A DNA stretch of 64,000 nt, taken from Comamonadaceae bacterium. GTDB taxonomy: Bacteria > Pseudomonadota > Gammaproteobacteria > Burkholderiales > Burkholderiaceae_C. Location: the NCBI GenBank assembly GCA_027485235.1, contig JAIXRJ010000017.1, positions 121,096 through 185,095 of the forward strand, read 5' to 3'. The notes beneath the pieces are model-generated. The model saw only the letters and a list, made by a program, of their open reading frames with translations. It was not told the origin of the DNA and made no database searches. This document shows positions 51,616-60,859 of this stretch, one piece after another (the first letter of the stretch is position 1; each line of letters starts with the position of its first letter). The position numbers and the translations under genes were made by a program.

Positions 51616-52806
51616 ATGAACGACAAGACACCCCCTTTCATGCGCCAGACCGTGCTCGATCTGGAAGAATCCCGCATCCGCGAAGTCGCCAACGCGGCCA
51701 TGGGCCGCCCCGATGTGCTGGCCTTCTGGTTTGGCGAATCCGACGAAGTCACACCCGATGTGGTGCGCCAGGCGGCCATCGACTCGATGCAAGGCGGCGA
51801 GACTTTTTACGCCCACAACCTGGGCCTGCCCGAGTTGCGCCAAGCGGTGTCGGATTACATGTCGGCCCTTCACGGCCCGATCGGCGTGGAGCGTTTGGCC
51901 ATCACCTCAGGCGGGGTCAACGCCTTGATGCTGGCCGCGCAAGCCCTGATCGACGCCGGTGACGAAGTGGTCGCCGTCACCCCCGTGTGGCCCAATCTGA
52001 CCGCCCAGGCGCTGGTGATGGGCGCCGAGTTGAAATGCGTGGCCTTGCGCCCGGTGAACGGCCAATGGCAGCTCGACATGGCCGCGCTCAAAGCCGCCAT
52101 CACGCCCGCCACACGCATGCTCATCGTCAACTCGCCCAACAACCCCACCGGCTGGACCTTGAGCCGCCGTGAGCAAGCCGAGATCCTGGCGCACTGCCGC
52201 AGCACCGGCACCTGGGTGCTGGCCGACGAGGTGTATGAGCGCTTGTATTACGGCTCTGACACACCCAACCGCTGCGCCCCGTCATTTCTGGACGTGGCCG
52301 AGCCAGACGACCGTCTGGTCGTGGTGCACAGCTTTTCCAAGAGCTTTTTGATGACCGGTTGGCGCCTCGGCTGGCTGGTCATGCCACCGGCGATGACACC
52401 TCAGATGGGCAAGTTGATCGAGTTCAACACCTCGTGCGCCTCGGTCTTCACCCAGCGGGCCGGCGTGGTGGCTTTGCAAAACACCGCGGACATCACGCCC
52501 CGCGTGGTGGCTCACCTGAAGGCTTGCCGCGACACGCTGGTGCCGCTTCTGCAGGCCGTGCCCGGCGTGCAAGTGGCCTCGGCCCAAGGCGGCATGTACG
52601 CGTTTTTCAAACTCGAAGGCCACCCCGACTCGGTCGCCACCGCCAAGCGCCTGGTGGCCGAAGCCGGTCTGGGCCTGGCCCCTGGCGAAGCCTTCGCCCC
52701 CGAGGCGGCAGGCTGGCTGCGCTGGTGTTTTGCGTCGAAAGACCTGAGCCGATTGGCCCAAGGGGTGGAGCGGCTCAAGGGGTGGTTGGCGGCATCACCG
52801 CGTTAA
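51616..52806 (+). CDS. Class I/II pyridoxal-phosphate aminotransferase
   Basis: A 396-residue fold-type I aminotransferase. SGGVNALMLAAQALIDAGDEVV forms the cofactor-binding pocket entry, NSPNNPTGWTLSR carries the Asn, DEVYERLYYG the Asp/Tyr pair, and HSFSKSFLMTGWRLGWLV the Schiff-base Lys and Arg. It is of the aspartate/aromatic aminotransferase class; the substrate is not fixed by context. It starts at the ATG at 51616. REP-like sequences follow its stop. Confidence 0.92.
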   Translation: MNDKTPPFMRQTVLDLEESRIREVANAAMGRPDVLAFWFGESDEVTPDVVRQAAIDSMQGGETFYAHNLGLPELRQAVSDYMSALHGPIGVERLAITSGGVNALMLAAQALIDAGDEVVAVTPVWPNLTAQALVMGAELKCVALRPVNGQWQLDMAALKAAITPATRMLIVNSPNNPTGWTLSRREQAEILAHCRSTGTWVLADEVYERLYYGSDTPNRCAPSFLDVAEPDDRLVVVHSFSKSFLMTGWRLGWLVMPPAMTPQMGKLIEFNTSCASVFTQRAGVVALQNTADITPRVVAHLKACRDTLVPLLQAVPGVQVASAQGGMYAFFKLEGHPDSVATAKRLVAEAGLGLAPGEAFAPEAAGWLRWCFASKDLSRLAQGVERLKGWLAASPR

Positions 52807-52812
52807 CTTTCA

Positions 52813-52958
52813 GTGCGCGAACACAGCCCTGCCGGCGATGGAAGCCATTCAGCGTGGGAGCGCGGCCCTGCCGGCGATGGTTTGCGGGGCATCGCGCACG
52901 GGGTGCGGCTCCTGCGAATCCACTGAGGCCGTCGCAAATGGGATGTGACTCTTGCGAC
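52813..52958. repeat. REP-like repeat cluster between aminotransferase and Bug genes
   Basis: Partial and inverted copies of the element at 51112 are clustered here. GTGGGAGCGCGGCCC (52854) faces ATCGCGCACGGGGTGCGG (52891), and a related GCCCTGCCGGCGATGG appears twice (52825, 52865). GTCGCAA/TTGCGAC arms (52931-52937 and 52952-52958) form a last hairpin. The cluster fills the convergent gap. Confidence 0.65.
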
Positions 52959-52965
52959 GGGGTGT

Positions 52966-53940
52966 TTATTCGGCTTTGGCGCCGGATTCTTTGACCACTT
53001 TGGCCCATTTGGTGATTTCAACCGCTTGGTATCGGGCCAGTTCTTCGGGGGTGGACAGCACGGGGTCCAGGCCCAGGGTTTTCAGGCGGTCTTGAACTTC
53101 AGGCAGGCGGAACACGCGCACGACTTCGGCGTTGAGTTTGTCGATGACCGGCTTGGGCACGTTGGCTGGAGCGAACATGGCGAACCAGGTGGTCGCTTCG
53201 AAGCCGGGCACAAATTCCGCCATGGTGGGCACATCGGGGGCAGCCGGAGAGCGTTTGGCGGTAGTTTGGGCCAATGCGCGGATTTTGCCGTCGCGGGCCA
53301 TGGGCAGGGCCGAGGGCATGTTGTCAAACATGAGCTGGATGCTGCCGCCCACCAAGTCCGGGATGGCGAATTGGCGGCCTTTGTAGGGCACATGGGTCAT
53401 GCTGGTGCCGGTCATGGACTTGAACAATTCACCCGAGACATGCACCGATGTGCCGGTGCCGGGCGAGCCAAACGACAGCTTGTTGGGGTTGGCCTTCATG
53501 TAGGCGATCAGCTCGGGCACGCTTTTGACGGGCAGGTCGTTGTTGACCACCAGCAGGTTGGGGGCCGAGGCGATCAGCGAGATGGGGGAGAAGTTCTTCA
53601 CCATGTCGTAGGGCATCTTGTCGTACAGCGCCCCGTTGATCGAGTGTGTGCCCACGGTGCCCATGACCAGGGTGTAGCCGTCGCCGGGGGATTTGGCCAC
53701 GATGTCGGCCCCGATGTTGCCGCCTGCGCCGGGTTTGTTGTCGATGATCACCGGCTGACCGAGCTGGGCTTTTTCGCTGAAGAGCCGGGCCAAAATGTCG
53801 GGCGCACCACCTGCAGGGAAGGTGACCACCAGCCGAATGGGTTTGGCGGGGTAGGTCTGAGCCATGGCGCTGGGGGCTTGCAAGACCGATAAACCAACCA
53901 GCAAGGCGCTGGACAAAGTTCGTGTGAAAGACAATTTCAT
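52966..53940 (-). CDS. Bug/TctC-family periplasmic receptor
   Basis: A 324-residue Bug receptor with signal peptide MKLSFTRTLSSALLVGLSVLQAPSAMAQ and mature start TYPAKPIRLVVTFPAGGAPDILARLF. It contains VIIDNKPGAGGNIGADIVAKSPGDGYTLV and the APDVPTMAEFVPGFEATTWFAMFAP region. It is the third Bug receptor here and stands alone, with no TctAB or enzyme gene beside it. The ligand is unknown; carboxylates are typical. Confidence 0.92.
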   Translation of the reverse strand: MKLSFTRTLSSALLVGLSVLQAPSAMAQTYPAKPIRLVVTFPAGGAPDILARLFSEKAQLGQPVIIDNKPGAGGNIGADIVAKSPGDGYTLVMGTVGTHSINGALYDKMPYDMVKNFSPISLIASAPNLLVVNNDLPVKSVPELIAYMKANPNKLSFGSPGTGTSVHVSGELFKSMTGTSMTHVPYKGRQFAIPDLVGGSIQLMFDNMPSALPMARDGKIRALAQTTAKRSPAAPDVPTMAEFVPGFEATTWFAMFAPANVPKPVIDKLNAEVVRVFRLPEVQDRLKTLGLDPVLSTPEELARYQAVEITKWAKVVKESGAKAE

Positions 53941-54026
53941 GCTTAGAGCTCCTTAGGCGCCACTTTAGTGATTTGCGGGCCAGGCCTTGATGGTGAAAAC
54001 CCTTTAAAAACCCTGTTCGGGTGCAG

Positions 54027-54066
54027 CTTGTCATGCGGCCCCCCGGATCTAGTCCGGAGTGACAAG
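54027..54066. repeat. Short dispersed palindrome, GTCAT family, in the rpsO upstream gap
   Basis: CTTGTCA and TGACAAG are perfect 7-base outer arms, with an inner CCGGA-TCTAG-TCCGG stem. Read on the minus strand it begins GTCACTCCGGACTAGATCCGG, matching the family at 582, 23917 and 38216. It lies 87 bases after the start of the Bug gene and well before rpsO. Confidence 0.5.
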
Positions 54067-54145
54067 GGTGTGCGGTCATGGGTGACGCAGCCAGGAAAGT
54101 TCCGCATGATGCGGGTTGACAGGCCTGTAATGAGCAATCACGGGC

Positions 54146-54151
54146 TATAAT
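54146..54151 (+). promoter_or_regulatory. Candidate -10 box of rpsO
   Basis: A perfect TATAAT lies 114 bases before the rpsO ATG. The hexamer 17 bases upstream (GCCTGT) is a poor -35. The TTGACA at 54116 is 24 bases away and is not counted as its partner. Confidence 0.4.
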
Positions 54152-54265
54152 TCGACTGTTTTGCGATTTGCAAAGCGCACGCCAGTGGCTCTTCCGGCCC
54201 TTGGCGCAAGTCATAAACCCGCTGAAATTCATCTTTGAATGCAGGCGAAACAACAAGGAAATCCC

Positions 54266-54532
54266 ATGATTGCATCTTCAATCAAGGCCGAGGTCGTCAA
54301 GGCCAATGCCCGTGCTGCCAACGACACTGGGTCCCCAGAAGTCCAAGTGGCTTTGCTGACAGCCCGTATCAACGAGCTGACACCTCACTTCAAAACACAC
54401 GCCAAAGACCATCACGGTCGTCGCGGTTTGCTGCGCATGGTGAGCCGTCGCCGCAAGCTGCTGGACTACCTCAAGTCCCGTGATGCGGACCGTTACGTTG
54501 CGCTGATCGCCAAACTTGGCCTGCGCAAGTAA
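54266..54532 (+). CDS. rpsO: 30S ribosomal protein S15
   Basis: An 88-residue basic protein that binds the central domain of 16S rRNA and is an early 30S assembly protein. The conserved stretches are [49 protein letters not shown] and [13 protein letters not shown]. The ATG at 54266 has AAGGA 8 bases upstream. It is followed by a strong terminator and then pnp, the standard rpsO-pnp order. Confidence 0.98.
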   Translation: MIASSIKAEVVKANARAANDTGSPEVQVALLTARINELTPHFKTHAKDHHGRRGLLRMVSRRRKLLDYLKSRDADRYVALIAKLGLRK

Positions 54533-54548
54533 TCGTCTCTCCAGATGA

Positions 54549-54594
54549 AAAGCGCCTGAGTTAGCCCACTAGCTCAGGCGCTTTATTCTTTTTT
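54549..54594 (+). terminator. Intrinsic terminator after rpsO
   Basis: AAAGCGCCTGAG pairs perfectly with CTCAGGCGCTTT over a 12-base loop and is followed by ATTCTTTTTT. It lies 16 bases after the rpsO stop and should end most rpsO messages before pnp. Confidence 0.88.
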
Positions 54595-54624
54595 CTTCGG
54601 AATTTGACAGGGCGATCTCGCGCT

Positions 54625-54670
54625 GTGTCATTCCACAAGGCTTTCAATTCAAGGTTTTGTGGAATGGCAT
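54625..54670 (+). promoter_or_regulatory. Long hairpin in the pnp leader
   Basis: CATTCCACAA (54629-54638) pairs with TTGTGGAATG (54657-54666); the stem extends a few wobble pairs outward, and CTT/AAG pair inside the loop. It lies about 70 bases before the pnp start. In E. coli a pnp leader hairpin is cut by RNase III and then destabilised by PNPase; this structure occupies the same position. Confidence 0.5.
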
Positions 54671-54740
54671 CGAGTTCAGAGCGTCAACTTCCGGGCCCAC
54701 AGTGCAGCCTCATGCGCTTTTGTTTTCAGGAGTACTGAAC

Positions 54741-56846
54741 ATGTCTATTTTTAACAAAGTGACCAAATCCTTCCAGTGGGGCCAGCACACGGTCAAGATG
54801 GAAACCGGCGAAGTCGCTCGCCAAGCCGGCGGCGCTGTGCTGCTCGACATGGAAGGCACCGTGGTGCTGGCCACCGTCGTGGGTTCCAAGATCGCCAAGG
54901 CCGGTCAAGATTTCTTCCCCCTGACGGTCGATTACATCGAGAAGACTTACGCCGCAGGCAAGATCCCCGGCAGCTTCTTCAAGCGTGAAGCCAAGCCCAG
55001 CGAACACGAGACCCTGACGAGCCGTCTGATCGACCGCCCGATCCGTCCTCTGTTCCCCGAAGGTTTCTACAACGACGTGCATGTGGTCATCCACACCGTG
55101 TCTTTGAACCCTGAAGTCGACGCCGACATCGCCGCGATGATCGCCGTGTCTGCTGCTTTGTCCATCTCGGGCATCCCTTTCAACGGCCCCATCGGCGCTG
55201 CCCGCGTGGGTTACATCAACGGCGAATACGTCCTGAACCCTGGCCAGACCCAGCGCAAAGACAGCGTGATGGATCTGGTGGTGGCCGGTACCGAAGCCGC
55301 TGTGCTGATGGTCGAATCCGAAGCCCTGCAACTGTCCGAAGAAATCATGTTGGGTGGTGTGGTGTACGGCCACGAGCAATCGGCCATTGCCATCAACGCG
55401 ATCCACGAGCTGGTGCGCGAAGCCGGCAAGCCGGTGTGGGACTGGCAAGCGCCTGCCCGCGACACCGCTTTTGAAGCCAAACTGGCATCGCTCGCCGAAG
55501 AAAAACTGCGCGCCGCTTACCAATTGCGCAACAAGCAAGCCCGCACGCATGCTTGCCGTGAAGCCTACGCTTCGGTCAAAGTGGCTTTGGCCGAAGAGGG
55601 CGTGGCCTTTGACAGCGTCAAGCTCGACGGCCTGATGTTCGAAATCGAAGCGCGCATCGTGCGCAGCCAGATTTTGGCCGGTGAGCCCCGCATCGACGGC
55701 CGCGACACACGCACGGTGCGCCCCATTGAAATCCGCAACAGCGTGCTGCCCCGAACCCACGGCTCGGCCCTGTTCACACGTGGCGAAACCCAAGCTTTGG
55801 TCATCACCACCTTGGGCACCGAGCGCGATGCACAGCGCATCGACGCGCTGGCGGGTGAGTTCGAAGACCGCTTCATGTTCCACTACAACATGCCTCCCTT
55901 TGCCACTGGCGAAGTGGGCCGCATGGGCTCGACCAAGCGCCGCGAAATCGGTCATGGCCGTTTGGCCAAGCGTGCTTTGGCCGCAGTGTTGCCGAGCAAA
56001 GAAGAGTTCCCCTACACCGTGCGTGTGGTGTCCGAGATCACTGAATCGAACGGTTCTTCGTCCATGGCTTCGGTCTGCGGCGGCTGCCTGTCGATGATGG
56101 ACGCGGGTGTGCCGATGAAAGCCCACGTGGCCGGTATCGCCATGGGCCTGATCAAGGAAGACAACCGCTTTGCGGTGTTGACCGACATCTTGGGTGACGA
56201 AGACCACCTGGGTGACATGGACTTCAAAGTGGCCGGTACCACCAATGGCATCACGGCGCTGCAGATGGACATCAAGATCCAGGGCATCACCAAAGAGATC
56301 ATGCAAGTCGCATTGGCCCAAGCCAAAGAAGCGCGCATGCACATTCTGGGCAAGATGCAAGAGGCGATGAGCACGGCCAACACCGAAGTGTCGGACTTCG
56401 CGCCCAAGCTCTTCACCATGAAGATCAACCCCGAGAAAATCCGTGACGTGATCGGCAAAGGCGGCGCCACCATCCGCGCGCTGACCGAAGAAACCGGCTG
56501 CCAGATCAACATCGGCGAAGACGGCACGATCACCATCGCGGCCACCGACGGTGAGAAGGCCGACATTGCCAAGAAGCGCATCGAGCAGATCACCGCTGAA
56601 GTCGAAATCGGCAAGGTCTACGAAGGCCCAGTGACCAAGATCTTGGACTTCGGCGCCCTGATCAACTTGCTGCCCGGCAAAGACGGTTTGCTGCACATCA
56701 GCCAGATCGCGCACGAGCGCGTTGAGAAAGTGACCGACTACCTGAGCGAAGGCCAGATTGTCAAGGTCAAGGTCATGGAAACCGACGAAAAAGGCCGCAT
56801 CAAGTTGTCGATGAAGGCTTTGCTGGACCGTCCTGCACAGGACTGA
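54741..56846 (+). CDS. pnp: Polyribonucleotide nucleotidyltransferase (PNPase)
   Basis: The phosphorolytic 3'-5' exoribonuclease of the degradosome, 701 residues. It starts [24 protein letters not shown]. Two RNase PH domains follow ([54 protein letters not shown]). The KH domain has [17 protein letters not shown], and the S1 domain has [18 protein letters not shown]. The ATG at 54741 has AGGAG upstream. It lies in the rpsO-pnp arrangement with a probable autoregulatory hairpin in its leader. Confidence 0.97.
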   Translation: MSIFNKVTKSFQWGQHTVKMETGEVARQAGGAVLLDMEGTVVLATVVGSKIAKAGQDFFPLTVDYIEKTYAAGKIPGSFFKREAKPSEHETLTSRLIDRPIRPLFPEGFYNDVHVVIHTVSLNPEVDADIAAMIAVSAALSISGIPFNGPIGAARVGYINGEYVLNPGQTQRKDSVMDLVVAGTEAAVLMVESEALQLSEEIMLGGVVYGHEQSAIAINAIHELVREAGKPVWDWQAPARDTAFEAKLASLAEEKLRAAYQLRNKQARTHACREAYASVKVALAEEGVAFDSVKLDGLMFEIEARIVRSQILAGEPRIDGRDTRTVRPIEIRNSVLPRTHGSALFTRGETQALVITTLGTERDAQRIDALAGEFEDRFMFHYNMPPFATGEVGRMGSTKRREIGHGRLAKRALAAVLPSKEEFPYTVRVVSEITESNGSSSMASVCGGCLSMMDAGVPMKAHVAGIAMGLIKEDNRFAVLTDILGDEDHLGDMDFKVAGTTNGITALQMDIKIQGITKEIMQVALAQAKEARMHILGKMQEAMSTANTEVSDFAPKLFTMKINPEKIRDVIGKGGATIRALTEETGCQINIGEDGTITIAATDGEKADIAKKRIEQITAEVEIGKVYEGPVTKILDFGALINLLPGKDGLLHISQIAHERVEKVTDYLSEGQIVKVKVMETDEKGRIKLSMKALLDRPAQD

Positions 56847-56904
56847 TCCAGAGCGGCGGGTGGCCGAACGGTCACCCTGATGGATTGCAAACGAGCCTCG
56901 ATTC

Positions 56905-57924
56905 ATGAACGTTATTGAAATTCAAAGTCCTGGTGCCCCCGAAGTGCTGGTGCCCGCACAACGCCCTGACCCGGTTGCCGGGGCAGGGGAGTTGCTCATT
57001 CGCGTTTCGGCCAGTGGGGTCAATCGCCCCGATGTGTTGCAGCGCAAGGGCCTGTACCCCGTGCCGCCCGGTGCGTCGGACATTCCGGGCCTGGAAGTGG
57101 CGGGTGTGGTGGTTTCGGGCGATGCCTTGGCCATGGCTGCATCGGGTTTTGCCGTGGGTGATCGGGTGTGCGCCTTGGTGGCGGGGGGCGGTTACGCCGA
57201 GTTGTGCGTGGCGCCGGTGGCCCAATGTTTGCCAGTGCCCCAAGGCCTGACGGACATCGAGGCGGCTTCGCTGCCCGAGACCTTCTTCACGGTCTGGAGC
57301 AATGTGTTTGACCGTGGGCGGTTGCAAGCGGGTGAAACCTTGCTCATTCAAGGCGGCTCGAGCGGCATTGGTGTGAGCGCTATCCAGATGGCCAAGGCCG
57401 CAGGGGCCACCGTGATCATCACGGCGGGCTCTGTTGAGAAATGCCAAGCATGCCTGGCATTGGGTGCGGACCACGCCATCCACTACAAAACCACCGACTT
57501 TGTGGCCGAGGTCAAACGACTGACCGGCGGTGCAGGGGCGGATGTGATTCTGGACATGGTTGCTGGCGACTATGTGGCGCGCGAGGTCGAGGCCCTGGCC
57601 GACGATGGCCGTTTGGTCATCATCGCGGTGCAAGGCGGTATCGAGAGCGGGTTCAATGCGGGCGCCGTGCTGCGTCGGCGTTTGACCATCACGGGCTCGA
57701 CGCTGCGTCCACGCCCCATCGAATTCAAGGGTGCCATCGCCCGCGCCTTGCGTGAACACGTGTGGCCCGCTCTGTCGTCGGGCCGGATCAAACCGGTGAT
57801 TCACAGCGTGTTCGCTGCCATACAAGCCGGTGGCGGATTGCCCTGCGGCGCAGCGCAGGCGCATGCCCTGATGGAGTCCAATCTACACGTCGGCAAGATT
57901 GTTCTGACCTGGGCGCCTGCATGA
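56905..57924 (+). CDS. NAD(P)H-quinone oxidoreductase (zinc-free alcohol dehydrogenase family)
   Basis: A 339-residue medium-chain dehydrogenase of the quinone oxidoreductase/PIG3 group. SGVNRPDVLQRKGLYPVPPGASDIPGLEVAGVV is typical of the PIG3-like clade. The Rossmann fold carries LLIQGGSSGIGVSAIQMAKAAGATVI. The zinc ligands of alcohol dehydrogenases are absent, as expected. It follows pnp by 58 bases and overlaps tpiA by ATGA, so it is coupled with glycolysis gene tpiA. Confidence 0.9.
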   Translation: MNVIEIQSPGAPEVLVPAQRPDPVAGAGELLIRVSASGVNRPDVLQRKGLYPVPPGASDIPGLEVAGVVVSGDALAMAASGFAVGDRVCALVAGGGYAELCVAPVAQCLPVPQGLTDIEAASLPETFFTVWSNVFDRGRLQAGETLLIQGGSSGIGVSAIQMAKAAGATVIITAGSVEKCQACLALGADHAIHYKTTDFVAEVKRLTGGAGADVILDMVAGDYVAREVEALADDGRLVIIAVQGGIESGFNAGAVLRRRLTITGSTLRPRPIEFKGAIARALREHVWPALSSGRIKPVIHSVFAAIQAGGGLPCGAAQAHALMESNLHVGKIVLTWAPA

Positions 57925-58667
57925 AAAGCAAACTGATTGTGGGCAACTGGAAGATGAATGGTGGCCTTCAAGCCAATTCAGACTTGCTGCTGGCCATCCA
58001 ATCGGGCATGTCCGAAACGAGCTGCCGCGCTGCAGTTTGTGTCCCTTTGCCGTATTTGGCGCAGATGCAAACCTTGCTCCAAGGGTCCGCGCTGGCCTGG
58101 GGCGCGCAAGATGTGTCAGCCCATCAATCCGGTGCTTACACCGGTGAAGTGTCTGCCAGCATGTTGCGTGACTTTGCGGTCCGTTACTGCATCGTGGGAC
58201 ATTCAGAACGCCGCCATTACCACGGCGAAAGCGATGCCTTGGTCGCCAGCAAGGTGCAATGTGTTCTTTCCGCCGGGATCACGCCCATCGTTTGTGTGGG
58301 TGAAAGCCAAACTGAACGTGCTGCCGGGCAGACCGAGGCGGTGGTGAAACGGCAGTTGGCAGCGGTCATTCATGCCAACGGTCATTGCATCAGTGAAATT
58401 GTGGTGGCCTATGAACCGGTTTGGGCCATCGGTACCGGGTTGACGGCAAGCCCTGAGCAAGCCCAGGACGTGCACGCTTTGCTGCGCCAACAGTTGCAAG
58501 CGGCAAGTTCTCAGGCCGAGCGAATTGCCATTCTTTATGGTGGCAGCATGAATGCGGAAAATGCGTCGAGCTTGTTGGCTCAACCCGATGTGGATGGCGG
58601 GCTGATTGGTGGCGCAGCTTTGAGTGCGAACGATTTTTTGACGATCATGGCTTCGGCTTCGCGTTGA
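57921..58667 (+). CDS. tpiA: Triosephosphate isomerase
   Basis: Interconverts dihydroxyacetone phosphate and glyceraldehyde-3-phosphate. The 248-residue TIM barrel has Lys11 in VGNWKMNG, catalytic His94 in IVGHSERRHYHGE and catalytic Glu165 in AYEPVWAIGTG. ILYGGSMNAENA and GLIGGAAL form the phosphate loop. The start is the ATG at 57921, overlapping the oxidoreductase stop by 4 bases. Confidence 0.97.
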   Translation: MKSKLIVGNWKMNGGLQANSDLLLAIQSGMSETSCRAAVCVPLPYLAQMQTLLQGSALAWGAQDVSAHQSGAYTGEVSASMLRDFAVRYCIVGHSERRHYHGESDALVASKVQCVLSAGITPIVCVGESQTERAAGQTEAVVKRQLAAVIHANGHCISEIVVAYEPVWAIGTGLTASPEQAQDVHALLRQQLQAASSQAERIAILYGGSMNAENASSLLAQPDVDGGLIGGAALSANDFLTIMASASR

Positions 58668-58695
58668 TTTTTTTGGATTGATTTTGGAGAAAAAC

Positions 58696-59061
58696 ATGAG
58701 CTTTTTGATGACGGCGATCTTGGTGGTGCAGATGTTGTCGGCCTTGGCCATGATCGGTTTGATCTTGGTTCAACACGGCAAGGGTGCCGATATGGGCGCA
58801 GCCTTTGGCAGTGGCGGTTCGGGCAGTTTGTTTGGCGCCACCGGCGGTGCCAATTTCCTGTCACGCACCACGGCTGTTTTGGCCGGTGTGTTCTTTGCTT
58901 GCACTTTGCTGCTGGCTTACATGGGCAATCAAAGGCCCACCGCTGGATCGGGCAGTGTGCTCGAAGGGGCCGCTGTCACGGTACCGACTCCAGCGGCGGT
59001 TGTTGAAAACAGCCCTGCTTCACAGATCCCGGGCAATGCGCCTGCTGGTACTGCAAAATAA
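58696..59061 (+). CDS. secG: Protein translocase subunit SecG
   Basis: The small SecYEG subunit, 121 residues. It has two transmembrane segments (about 5-25 and 55-75) with the cytoplasmic loop ILVQHGKGADMGAAFGSGGSGSLFGATG between them, which is the SecG signature. The C-terminal tail is Ala/Pro-rich and polar. GGAG precedes the ATG at 58696. It follows tpiA by 28 bases, the common order before tRNA-Leu and nuo. Confidence 0.94.
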   Translation: MSFLMTAILVVQMLSALAMIGLILVQHGKGADMGAAFGSGGSGSLFGATGGANFLSRTTAVLAGVFFACTLLLAYMGNQRPTAGSGSVLEGAAVTVPTPAAVVENSPASQIPGNAPAGTAK

Positions 59062-59131
59062 GCAGGGCATCGGCTTTTTTGCGGTGCACAATTTTCTGGT
59101 TTTTGACAGGGAAACGGACCTGTTTTCAGAG

Positions 59132-59137
59132 TAGAAT
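59132..59137 (+). promoter_or_regulatory. Candidate -10 box of the tRNA-Leu/nuo unit
   Basis: TAGAAT lies 68 bases before the tRNA. TTGACA at 59103-59108 is 23 bases upstream, beyond the normal 16-18 spacing, so the pair is uncertain; the call rests on the -10 hexamer and its position. Confidence 0.35.
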
Positions 59138-59205
59138 CAGGGACTGTTCGGAGAGCCAAAAGTGTGTTCACATGCTTTCCTCAAGCCATCCGTTCAGTGC
59201 ATTCC

Positions 59206-59290
59206 GCCGTCGTGGTGAAATTGGTAGACACGCTATCTTGAGGGGGTAGTGGCGAAAGCTGTGCGAGTTCGAGTCTCGCCGACGGCACCA
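59206..59290 (+). tRNA. tRNA-Leu (anticodon GAG)
   Basis: An 85-base tRNA with CCA encoded. The acceptor stem GCCGTCG/CGACGGC is perfect. The D-arm is TGGTGAAATTGGTAGACAC; the anticodon stem CTATC/GGTAG holds loop TTGAGGG, giving GAG, which reads CUC and CUU. A long class II variable arm and the T-arm with GTTCGAGTC follow. It lies between secG and nuoA, a conserved position in the order. Confidence 0.95.
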
Positions 59291-59354
59291 GACAATCAGA
59301 AAAGCCCAGGCTCAATGCCTTGGCTGTTCATTCGGTAGTACCGGCAGTCTCAAG

Positions 59355-59714
59355 ATGAACCTCGACCAATACCTTCCTATCCTGTTGTTCATTTTGGTCG
59401 GCGTGGCTGTCGGCATCATTCCCCAGGTTCTCGGTTACATCCTGGGTCCCAACCGCCCTGACGCGGAAAAAAACTCCCCTTACGAATGTGGCTTTGAAGC
59501 CTTCGAAGATGCTCGAATGAAGTTCGATGTGCGCTACTACCTGGTGGCCATTCTGTTCATTTTGTTCGATCTGGAAATCGCATTTTTGTTCCCTTGGGCC
59601 GTTGCGCTCAAGGAGGTGGGTCTCGCGGGCTTTGTTTCCGTGGTGATCTTCTTGGCTATTCTGGTTGTAGGTTTTGTCTACGAGTGGAAAAAGGGTGCCC
59701 TGGACTGGGAGTGA
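59355..59714 (+). CDS. nuoA: NADH-quinone oxidoreductase subunit A
   Basis: A 119-residue membrane subunit of respiratory complex I with three transmembrane helices. [55 protein letters not shown] contains the conserved Cys-bearing quinone-site loop and the [11 protein letters not shown] helix. It starts at the ATG at 59355, 64 bases after the tRNA-Leu, and opens the nuo operon. No strong Shine-Dalgarno is visible. Confidence 0.96.
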   Translation: MNLDQYLPILLFILVGVAVGIIPQVLGYILGPNRPDAEKNSPYECGFEAFEDARMKFDVRYYLVAILFILFDLEIAFLFPWAVALKEVGLAGFVSVVIFLAILVVGFVYEWKKGALDWE

Positions 59715-59758
59715 GTGTTCGAATTGACAACAGCATTGAGCCTGCTTGAGGATAAAAA

Positions 59759-60238
59759 ATGATTGAAGGCGTGATGAAAGAGGGCTTCATCACCACGAGT
59801 TATGACTCGGTGGTGAACTGGGCCAAAACCGGTTCGCTTTGGCCTATGACATTTGGCCTGGCTTGCTGCGCTGTCGAAATGATGCATGCGGCTGCGGCCC
59901 GTTACGATTTGGGCCGCTTTGGTGCGGAGGTGTTTCGTGCCAGCCCGCGCCAGGCTGATCTGATGATCGTGGCCGGTACTTTGTGCAACAAAATGGCACC
60001 GGCATTGCGCAAGGTGTACGACCAGATGTCCGAGCCCCGATGGGTGATTTCCATGGGTTCTTGCGCCAATGGCGGCGGGTATTACCACTACAGCTATTCG
60101 GTGGTGCGGGGTTGCGACCGCATCGTGCCCGTGGACGTCTATGTGCCCGGCTGTCCACCTACGGCGGAAGCGCTGATCTACGGCATCATTCAATTGCAGC
60201 AAAAGATCCGTCGTACGCACACCATTGCGCGCGCTTGA
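59759..60238 (+). CDS. nuoB: NADH-quinone oxidoreductase subunit B
   Basis: The peripheral subunit carrying the terminal 4Fe-4S cluster N2, 159 residues. The cluster ligands Cys36, Cys37, Cys102 and Cys132 lie in [32 protein letters not shown] and [14 protein letters not shown]. The ATG at 59759 is preceded by GAGGATA. It follows nuoA by 44 bases. Confidence 0.97.
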   Translation: MIEGVMKEGFITTSYDSVVNWAKTGSLWPMTFGLACCAVEMMHAAAARYDLGRFGAEVFRASPRQADLMIVAGTLCNKMAPALRKVYDQMSEPRWVISMGSCANGGGYYHYSYSVVRGCDRIVPVDVYVPGCPPTAEALIYGIIQLQQKIRRTHTIARA

Positions 60239-60249
60239 AGGGAATGACG

Positions 60250-60858
60250 ATGTCCGATTTCGCCATTCGCCCCGAAGATTTGCAAGAGACTCTGGCTGCG
60301 GCCTTGGGTGATCGGGTGCAGACAATCACCCTGGCTTTGGGTGAGGTGACTGTGCATGTGAGCGCGGCCCATTACCTGGGTGTGATGCAAACCCTGCGCG
60401 ATGCGCCGGGCAGTCAATTTGAACAGCTTGTAGACCTGGCAGGGCTGGATTATTCGGCTTACCGAGAAGCCGGCACCGACGGTCCGCGTTTCGGCGTGAC
60501 GGTGCACTTGTTGTCGGTCAGCTTGAACCAGCGCGTGCGTGTCAAGGTGCTGTGCCCTGACGATGACTTGCCCTTGGTGGCTTCGGTCAACGACTTGTGG
60601 AATTCGGCCAACTGGTACGAGCGCGAAGCCTTTGACTTGTTTGGCATTGTGTTCGAAGGCCACAACGACCTGCGCCGCATTTTGACCGACTATGGCTTCA
60701 TTGGTCATCCGTTCCGCAAAGACTTTCCGCTTTCGGGTCACGTTGAGATGCGTTACGACGCTGAGCGCCAACGCGTGATTTATGAACCCGTGAGCATTGA
60801 GCCACGCGAAATCACGCCGCGCATCATCCGCGAAGACAACTACGGAGGCCTGAACTGA
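60250..60858 (+). CDS. nuoC: NADH-quinone oxidoreductase subunit C
   Basis: A 202-residue peripheral complex I subunit. [63 protein letters not shown] and [12 protein letters not shown] are the family signatures. The start is the ATG at 60250 with GAAGGGA upstream; a second ATG six bases earlier sits too close to it. It is a separate gene, not fused to nuoD, and nuoD follows after one base. Confidence 0.96.
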   Translation: MSDFAIRPEDLQETLAAALGDRVQTITLALGEVTVHVSAAHYLGVMQTLRDAPGSQFEQLVDLAGLDYSAYREAGTDGPRFGVTVHLLSVSLNQRVRVKVLCPDDDLPLVASVNDLWNSANWYEREAFDLFGIVFEGHNDLRRILTDYGFIGHPFRKDFPLSGHVEMRYDAERQRVIYEPVSIEPREITPRIIREDNYGGLN

Positions 60859-60859
60859 C

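Larger units (their letters stand above)
53941..54265. other. 325-base gap before rpsO
   Basis: No gene supported. It holds a GTCAT-type palindrome (54027-54066), a TATAAT box (54146-54151) and the rpsO ribosome site AAGGA. A TTGACA (54116-54121) precedes the TATAAT box by 24 bases, too far for a standard sigma-70 pair. Confidence 0.5.

Noticed and set aside
51091..52958. CRISPR array suggested by repeated GGGAGC/GCGAT units
   Set aside because: The units are inverted and unevenly spaced without regular spacers, and no cas genes are present; they fit REP-like elements.
54116..54151. TTGACA plus TATAAT as a standard rpsO promoter
   Set aside because: The spacing is 24 bases, far beyond 16-18, so the hexamers are not treated as one promoter; the same applies to TTGACA/TAGAAT before tRNA-Leu (23 bases).
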